DNA from: Bacteroidales bacterium
GTDB taxonomy: Bacteria; Bacteroidota; Bacteroidia; Bacteroidales; Marinilabiliaceae
Length of the DNA: 64,000 bases
Assembly: GCA_024401395.1 (NCBI GenBank)
Contig: JAKSLD010000013.1
Coordinates: 1 to 64,000, forward strand
Reading direction: 5' to 3'
Part shown: positions 59,816 to 64,000 of the stretch, piece after piece
Layout: the number at the start of each line of letters is the position of its first letter
Numbering within the stretch: position 1 is the first letter of the stretch
Program-made: the position numbers and the translations under genes
The notes under the pieces: model-generated
Seen by the model: only the letters and a program-made list of their open reading frames with translations
Databases searched by the model: none
Told to the model about the DNA's origin: nothing

Positions 59816-59898
59816 GCCCAAATGGCGGAATGGTAGACGCGCCAGTTTCAGGGACTGGTGGGGGCAACTCCGTGCAAGTTCGAGTCTTGTTTTGGGCA
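59816..59898 (+). tRNA. tRNA-Leu, anticodon CAG
   Basis: Acceptor arms GCCCAAA and TTTGGGC, anticodon loop TTCAGGG with CAG at 59849-59851, long variable arm (TGGGGGCAACTCCG) and T-arm with GTTCGAGTC. CCA is not encoded. Confidence 0.96.
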
Positions 59899-59910
59899 CA
59901 ATAATTTTTT

Positions 59911-59944
59911 GAGGCATTTCCGTTGGGGAGTGCCTCTTTTTTTG
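59911..59944 (+). terminator. Terminator of tRNA-Leu
   Basis: GAGGCA with inner TTTCC pairs with GGGGAG and TGCCTC (59911-59936), followed by eight T residues. Confidence 0.88.
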
Positions 59945-60058
59945 TGTGTCATTCTTGTCAGGCGTATAGATGCATGGCGCGATCTGGCGGTATGTAAAAG
60001 TAATACTTAGATAACCAGAAGAGAATCTTAGACGGTTGCTAGGTCGCAAAGCTATGTC

Positions 60059-60104
60059 TGTATTAAGGGAGCATTAAGGATGTGTTAAGAGAGATATAAG
60101 CAAG
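60059..60104 (-). repeat. Solo array of 11-bp units without core
   Basis: On the minus strand units CTTATATCTCT, CTTAACACATC, CTTAATGCTCC and CTTAATACAGA follow each other at 11-bp spacing and resemble class II units (CCTTAATGCTC), but no A-run/TTGCGA core is next to them. Confidence 0.65.
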
Positions 60105-60577
60105 AGACGGAAGAGAGTTATCTAAAGTTTTTATATTACACGCATTATTTGAGAAAGCAGATATTCAGGATTCAGGGGAATTGTTGTAGATGACCTAGAG
60201 AAGCTAGGGAGGCAGAATGGGTAGAAGGGTAGAGAGGCGATGGGGATTCTATTGCTTTAATAGTAAAATATGGGGGTGACCGATGGGAAAAATTAATATT
60301 CGTCCCCGATAGTTGGCATTTTGTCCTTGAGAAACGTTCGTTTTGCCATTAATAGTTTTCGTAATTATACATCTAGGCGTGTCATTCGTCCCTTGAAGAG
60401 CGTTGTCTGTCCCCTTCTATTGTCGGTATGATGTTGCCATTCTAATTTTGCCCACAAGATACTCAAAAAAAGGTGTGGTTATTACTAACGTGAGTTATTC
60501 TTTGATTGAGAGGGTAAATGATCATAGTAGTAGTCGAATTTTGTGTATTAATTACCCACTATACTGACTATGATGGG

Positions 60578-60593
60578 CTCTATATATTAATTA
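60578..60593. repeat. 16-mer shared with candidate sRNA C
   Basis: CTCTATATATTAATTA here is identical to 45278-45293. A second TATTAATTA followed by CCCACT lies at 60546. Confidence 0.55.
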
Positions 60594-60695
60594 TCGCTTG
60601 AAACAAGTATTGGTGTTGTCATTCATATACTATTAATGATAGAGAATGTCTGTCGTTCAATTCTAACATTTTAACTTTTTTAACAAGGAGGGGTA

Positions 60696-60725
60696 TTGTA
60701 TATATTGAAATAGTATATACATTTG
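60696..60725 (+). promoter_or_regulatory. Promoter of the ABC exporter operon
   Basis: TTG at 60696-60698, 19 bp, TACATTTG at 60718-60725, 40 bp before the first start codon. Confidence 0.8.
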
Positions 60726-60764
60726 CAGTGTAATAGTCAAGTAGAACACTGATATAAATAATAT

Positions 60765-61475
60765 ATGATACACTTAACTAACATACACAAGACCTATAAT
60801 AATGGTGCCCCATTGCACGTCTTGAAGGGGATAGACCTTGATATAGAGAAAGGAGAGTTTGTTTCCATTATGGGTGCCAGTGGCAGTGGAAAGTCTACAT
60901 TGCTCAATATTCTTGGGATATTGGACAATTATGACAAAGGAAAATACTACTTAGCAGGTAATCTGGTAAAGAATCTCACAGAGAGTCAGAGCGCAGAATT
61001 CCGCAATAAGTTGATAGGCTTTATATTTCAGAGTTTCAATCTTATCAGCTTCAAGAATGCTATGGAGAATGTAGCTTTGCCACTTTTTTATCAAGGCGTT
61101 TCGAGGAAAAAGAGAAATGTGATGGCCATGGAATATTTAGACAAGCTAGGGCTCAAAGACTGGGCAGGGCATATGCCTAGTGAGATGTCGGGAGGACAGA
61201 AGCAGCGAGTAGCTATAGCCAGAGCGCTTATTACGAGACCACAGATTATATTGGCAGACGAGCCGACAGGAGCTCTTGATTCGAAGACCTCTGTAGAGGT
61301 AATGGACATACTCAAGACATTGCATGCAGAAGAAAAACTCACTATAGCTGTTGTTACCCATGAGAGTGGAGTAGCGAATGAGACAGACAAGATTATTCAC
61401 ATCAAAGACGGTCTGATAGGTCAGATTACAGAGAACTATAACCATGATTTCTGGACGGCAGCGTCGTCGAAGTAA
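60765..61475 (+). CDS. ABC transporter ATP-binding protein, MacB/LolD type
   Basis: The 236-residue protein has Walker A GASGSGKSTLLNILG, the Q-loop FIFQSFNLI, signature SGGQKQRVAIARAL, Walker B IILADEPTGALDS and the H-loop VVTHE. The LNILGxLDxYDKGxY pattern is typical of the MacB/LolD/FtsE group, which drives mechanotransmission with FtsX-like permeases. It is first in an operon with two permeases. Confidence 0.95.
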   Translation: MIHLTNIHKTYNNGAPLHVLKGIDLDIEKGEFVSIMGASGSGKSTLLNILGILDNYDKGKYYLAGNLVKNLTESQSAEFRNKLIGFIFQSFNLISFKNAMENVALPLFYQGVSRKKRNVMAMEYLDKLGLKDWAGHMPSEMSGGQKQRVAIARALITRPQIILADEPTGALDSKTSVEVMDILKTLHAEEKLTIAVVTHESGVANETDKIIHIKDGLIGQITENYNHDFWTAASSK

Positions 61476-61505
61476 TAATTATCCAGTCAATAGAACGAAC
61501 GGCAT

Positions 61506-62756
61506 ATGTTTGATACAGTATTAGAAATAATCGGAACCCTCAGGCGCAATAAGATGCGTACGGCGTTGACAGGTTTTGCGGTATCATGGGGTATTTTTAT
61601 CCTCATAGTGCTGCTTGGAGCTGGCAATGGTCTGATGAATGGCTTCAAGAAGAGCAGTGAGAACACATCGTTCAATATGGTCAGAGTGCAGCCAGGATGG
61701 ACATCCATAGAGTATGAGGGTTTGAAAGAGGGCAGAGCCATACGCTTTTATGAGCGAGATCTGGCTTTTCTCAAAGACCACTATCCAGATAACATAGAGG
61801 AGATAGGTGGTGAGATATATGGCGGACGAGGCATTATCTCTCGAGGTCAGTATTACACCAATACATATCTCCAAGGAGTATCGCCATTAGCGATGAGAAT
61901 GCATGGAGTCAGGCTTCAAGAAGGAAGATTTCTCAATGTTACAGATGTCAATGACCGCAGAAAGGTGGCCATCATCAGTTCAGCTATGGTTGAGGTACTC
62001 TACCCGAACGGAGAGAACCCGATAGGCACATTCCTTCAGTTTGACAAGGTGATGTGGCAAGTGGTTGGCGTCTATAAGAGTGAGCGTTCGACCGGTAATG
62101 AGCCTTTGTACGTCCCATTCGACACGTATTTGAGCATATATCCTAGAATCTTGGAAGACAGAGGCTTGCAGATGGTTATGTCGATCAAGAATCTAGAGAC
62201 AGAAGAAGATAATAATATCTTTGAGGCTAATATCAGAAGAGACCTAGGCAAGATTCACAGATTTGACAAAGACGACTACGATGCGATGTGGATCCGCAAC
62301 CGTATGAAGCAATATCTGCAGATGAGTCAGGGCAGCGACATTTTGAATAACGCCATTTGGGTAATTGGTATTCTGACGTTGCTAGGTGGAGTTGTGGGCG
62401 TTTCCAATATTATGCTCATTACGGTGAAAGAGAGGACAAAAGAGTTTGGTATCCGCAAGGCATTAGGAGCTAAACCACGTCAGATACTGTCGCTCATTAT
62501 ATTTGAGAGTATCACGATAACCACACTATTCGGATATATCGGAATGTTCTGTGGCATAGCGCTTACGGAGGTGGCATCTGCAGTATTGGAAAAGCAGAAT
62601 GAGGGCATGGACCATGTTGCATTTGCCGATCCTACAGTAGAGATAGCAACAGCATTGGCTGCCACAGTAACGTTGATTGTTGCCGGTACGTTAGCGGGCT
62701 TCATTCCTGCGCAGAAAGCGACTAAGGTTAAACCAGTAGAAGCGATGAGGGGGTAG
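61506..62756 (+). CDS. MacB-like ABC transporter permease 1
   Basis: The 416-residue permease has the standard plan: N-terminal membrane segment (about 17-40, TALTGFAVSWGIFILIVLLG), a large periplasmic MacB_PCD domain (about 45-270), and three C-terminal membrane segments. The conserved block VSNIMLITVKERTKEFGIRK (then ALGAKPRQI) and the ending AQKATKVKPVEAMRG are present. It lies 30 bp after the ATPase gene and works as a dimer or with the next permease, exporting an unknown substrate or lipoprotein. Confidence 0.93.
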   Translation: MFDTVLEIIGTLRRNKMRTALTGFAVSWGIFILIVLLGAGNGLMNGFKKSSENTSFNMVRVQPGWTSIEYEGLKEGRAIRFYERDLAFLKDHYPDNIEEIGGEIYGGRGIISRGQYYTNTYLQGVSPLAMRMHGVRLQEGRFLNVTDVNDRRKVAIISSAMVEVLYPNGENPIGTFLQFDKVMWQVVGVYKSERSTGNEPLYVPFDTYLSIYPRILEDRGLQMVMSIKNLETEEDNNIFEANIRRDLGKIHRFDKDDYDAMWIRNRMKQYLQMSQGSDILNNAIWVIGILTLLGGVVGVSNIMLITVKERTKEFGIRKALGAKPRQILSLIIFESITITTLFGYIGMFCGIALTEVASAVLEKQNEGMDHVAFADPTVEIATALAATVTLIVAGTLAGFIPAQKATKVKPVEAMRG

Positions 62757-62760
62757 AGGT

Positions 62761-64000
62761 ATGAGAATAGACAGAGATAGTATAGAAGAGATTGTCAAGA
62801 CGATTACACAGAACAAGTCGCGCAGTCTGTTGACCGCATTCGGTGTATTCTGGGGCATATTGATACTTGTTGTCCTTTTGAGTGGAGGAAATGGAGTCAG
62901 AGGAATGCTGTTGTCCAATTTTGAGGGCTTTGCTACGAATTCTGGCTTTACATTTACAGGTGCAACATCTATACCATACAAAGGGTTCAAGAAAGGAAGA
63001 TCATGGGATTTGACCACAGACGATATGCAGAATGTGAGAAACAATGTACCAGAATTGGCTCACGTTTCGGCAGCATCGGCACACTGGGGTACGCCTCCCG
63101 TATATGGAGAGAAGAAATACAGTGAAGGGTGGCTCAGAGGAAACGAGCCTGAGTACCAGTATATTGAAGACCCCAATATCATATACGGTCGACCGATAAA
63201 CGAGATAGACTTCCGTGAGTGCAGAAAAGTCTGTGTGTTGGGAATGGGAGTATATGAGTCGTTTTTCACCAAAGGAGAAGATCCATGCGGCAAGAGAATA
63301 CAAGTCGACGGTATATATTACACGATTGTAGGAGTCAGCGATGGACAAGAGAACATCAACCTTCTAGGTATGAACAGAGATGCAGTTACGATTCCACTAT
63401 CCACGCTACAGAGGACATACAATGAAGGAAAAGTTGTCTACTATCTGGCTTATACAGCCAAAGAAGGCGTAAAGATCTCAGATGTAGAGGATAAGATAAG
63501 GCGAGTTGTAGCAGAACATCATGTGATTTCACCCGATGACAAAGAAGGTATACGTCAGGTAAATGCAGAAGAGATGTTCGAGATGCTTGATACACTCTTT
63601 TATGGAATTGAGGTATTGATATGGCTAGTCGGTATGGGAACATTGTTGGCCGGTATAATTGGCGTGTCCAATATTATGATGGTAACAGTAAAAGAGAGGA
63701 CCGTTGAAATAGGCATCAGAAGAGCCATAGGAGCTCAACCAAGAGATATTCTTCAGCAGATTATGGCAGAGAGTATCCTTCTGACGACCGTTGCTGGTAT
63801 GACCGGAATAGCCTTTGGTGTACTAGTAATGAATATGGTCGACACACAGATTGTAGACAATATGGGTAATTCCTATGGCTATATAGCGACCTTCGGTTCC
63901 GTAGTCAGTCTGACGCTCGTAGTAATAGTCCTAGGAGCCATAGCAGGTCTTGCTCCAGCAATGAGAGCCATGGCGATAAAACCAGTCGAGGCTATGCACG
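62761..64000 (+). CDS. MacB-like ABC transporter permease 2 (cut by window end)
   Basis: An open frame starting MRIDRDSIEEIVKTITQNKS runs from ATG 62761 to the end of the window without a stop. It has the same plan as permease 1: membrane segment with SLLTAFGVFWGILILVVLLS, a periplasmic domain, then VSNIMMVTVKERTVEIGIRR (AIGAQPRDI), and a last visible stretch AMRAMAIKPVEAM. About 413 residues are visible, and only a few are likely missing. It starts 4 bp after permease 1, so the operon probably makes a heterodimeric exporter. Confidence 0.9.
   Translation, partial: MRIDRDSIEEIVKTITQNKSRSLLTAFGVFWGILILVVLLSGGNGVRGMLLSNFEGFATNSGFTFTGATSIPYKGFKKGRSWDLTTDDMQNVRNNVPELAHVSAASAHWGTPPVYGEKKYSEGWLRGNEPEYQYIEDPNIIYGRPINEIDFRECRKVCVLGMGVYESFFTKGEDPCGKRIQVDGIYYTIVGVSDGQENINLLGMNRDAVTIPLSTLQRTYNEGKVVYYLAYTAKEGVKISDVEDKIRRVVAEHHVISPDDKEGIRQVNAEEMFEMLDTLFYGIEVLIWLVGMGTLLAGIIGVSNIMMVTVKERTVEIGIRRAIGAQPRDILQQIMAESILLTTVAGMTGIAFGVLVMNMVDTQIVDNMGNSYGYIATFGSVVSLTLVVIVLGAIAGLAPAMRAMAIKPVEAMH

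Larger units (their letters stand above)
59945..60764. other. Gene-free 0.8 kb before the ABC exporter operon
   Basis: No credible open frame is present on either strand. It holds a core-less array of 11-bp units (60059-60104), a purine-rich stretch (about 60185-60245), two TATTAATTA motifs (60546 and 60585) of which one shares an exact 16-mer with sRNA C at 45278, and the operon promoter at 60696-60725. It may include decayed coding DNA, but I cannot identify any. Confidence 0.6.

Overview
The window looks like a stretch of chromosome from an anaerobic, carbohydrate-degrading member of the Bacteroidales. A Prevotella/Bacteroides-like genus is likely, but I cannot name one. The evidence is as follows. 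Where promoters can be read they have the Bacteroidetes form: a TTG near -33, 18-20 bp, then TAnnTTTG near -7. Classical Shine-Dalgarno sites are mostly absent. There are large TonB-dependent receptors, a glycine-lipid acyltransferase pair, TPR-linked sensor kinases, a CE15 esterase, a GH43 enzyme and a sialate O-acetylesterase-like protein. No insertion sequence, prophage, CRISPR array or rRNA operon is visible.

Layout. 0-8.4 kb: SnoaL-like membrane protein, HAD phosphatase, aroE with a TPR protein, pheT, and a coaE operon with two TerB/J-domain paralogues, one of which has lost the HPD motif. 8.5-14.8 kb: two divergent paralogous TonB-dependent receptors. 15-21.7 kb: xpt; a tight minus-strand operon of DHH phosphoesterase, FKBP lipoprotein, RelA/SpoT synthetase and histidine kinase; then ndk and HU. 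21.9-26.6 kb: tRNA-Gly, a chemoreceptor gene (unexpected in this order), rpiB and tkt. 27-29.8 kb: a full-length P-type ATPase homologue without any catalytic motif. 29.9-37 kb: thrS-infC-rpmI-rplT, dnaA, rpsA. 37-45.7 kb: a gene-poor stretch with two candidate hairpin RNAs, then dapA, an ACT protein with a GH25 lysozyme, GH43, fmt, an acidic protein and the sialate-esterase-like gene, with a third candidate sRNA upstream. 45.7-56.6 kb: a long plus-strand run of TlpA-like protein, Pit transporter, CE15 esterase, glsA, glsB, a sensor kinase lacking its phospho-acceptor His, xseB, exported thioredoxin, nucleoid-associated protein and a small hydrolase. 56.7-64 kb: tRNA-Ser, clpS-clpA, tRNA-Leu, a gene-free 0.9 kb, and a MacB-like ABC exporter operon cut by the window end.

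Common threads. Several proteins keep a family fold but have lost the catalytic signature: the P-type ATPase, the J-protein, the histidine kinase, and the hydrolase half of RelA/SpoT. The non-coding DNA carries a dispersed repeat with an A-run followed by TTGCGA and arrays of 11-bp units, in at least eight intergenic copies. Three candidate small RNAs have their own promoter-like and terminator-like signals. These are the most promising leads. All calls come from reading the sequence and remembered family motifs; no search was run.
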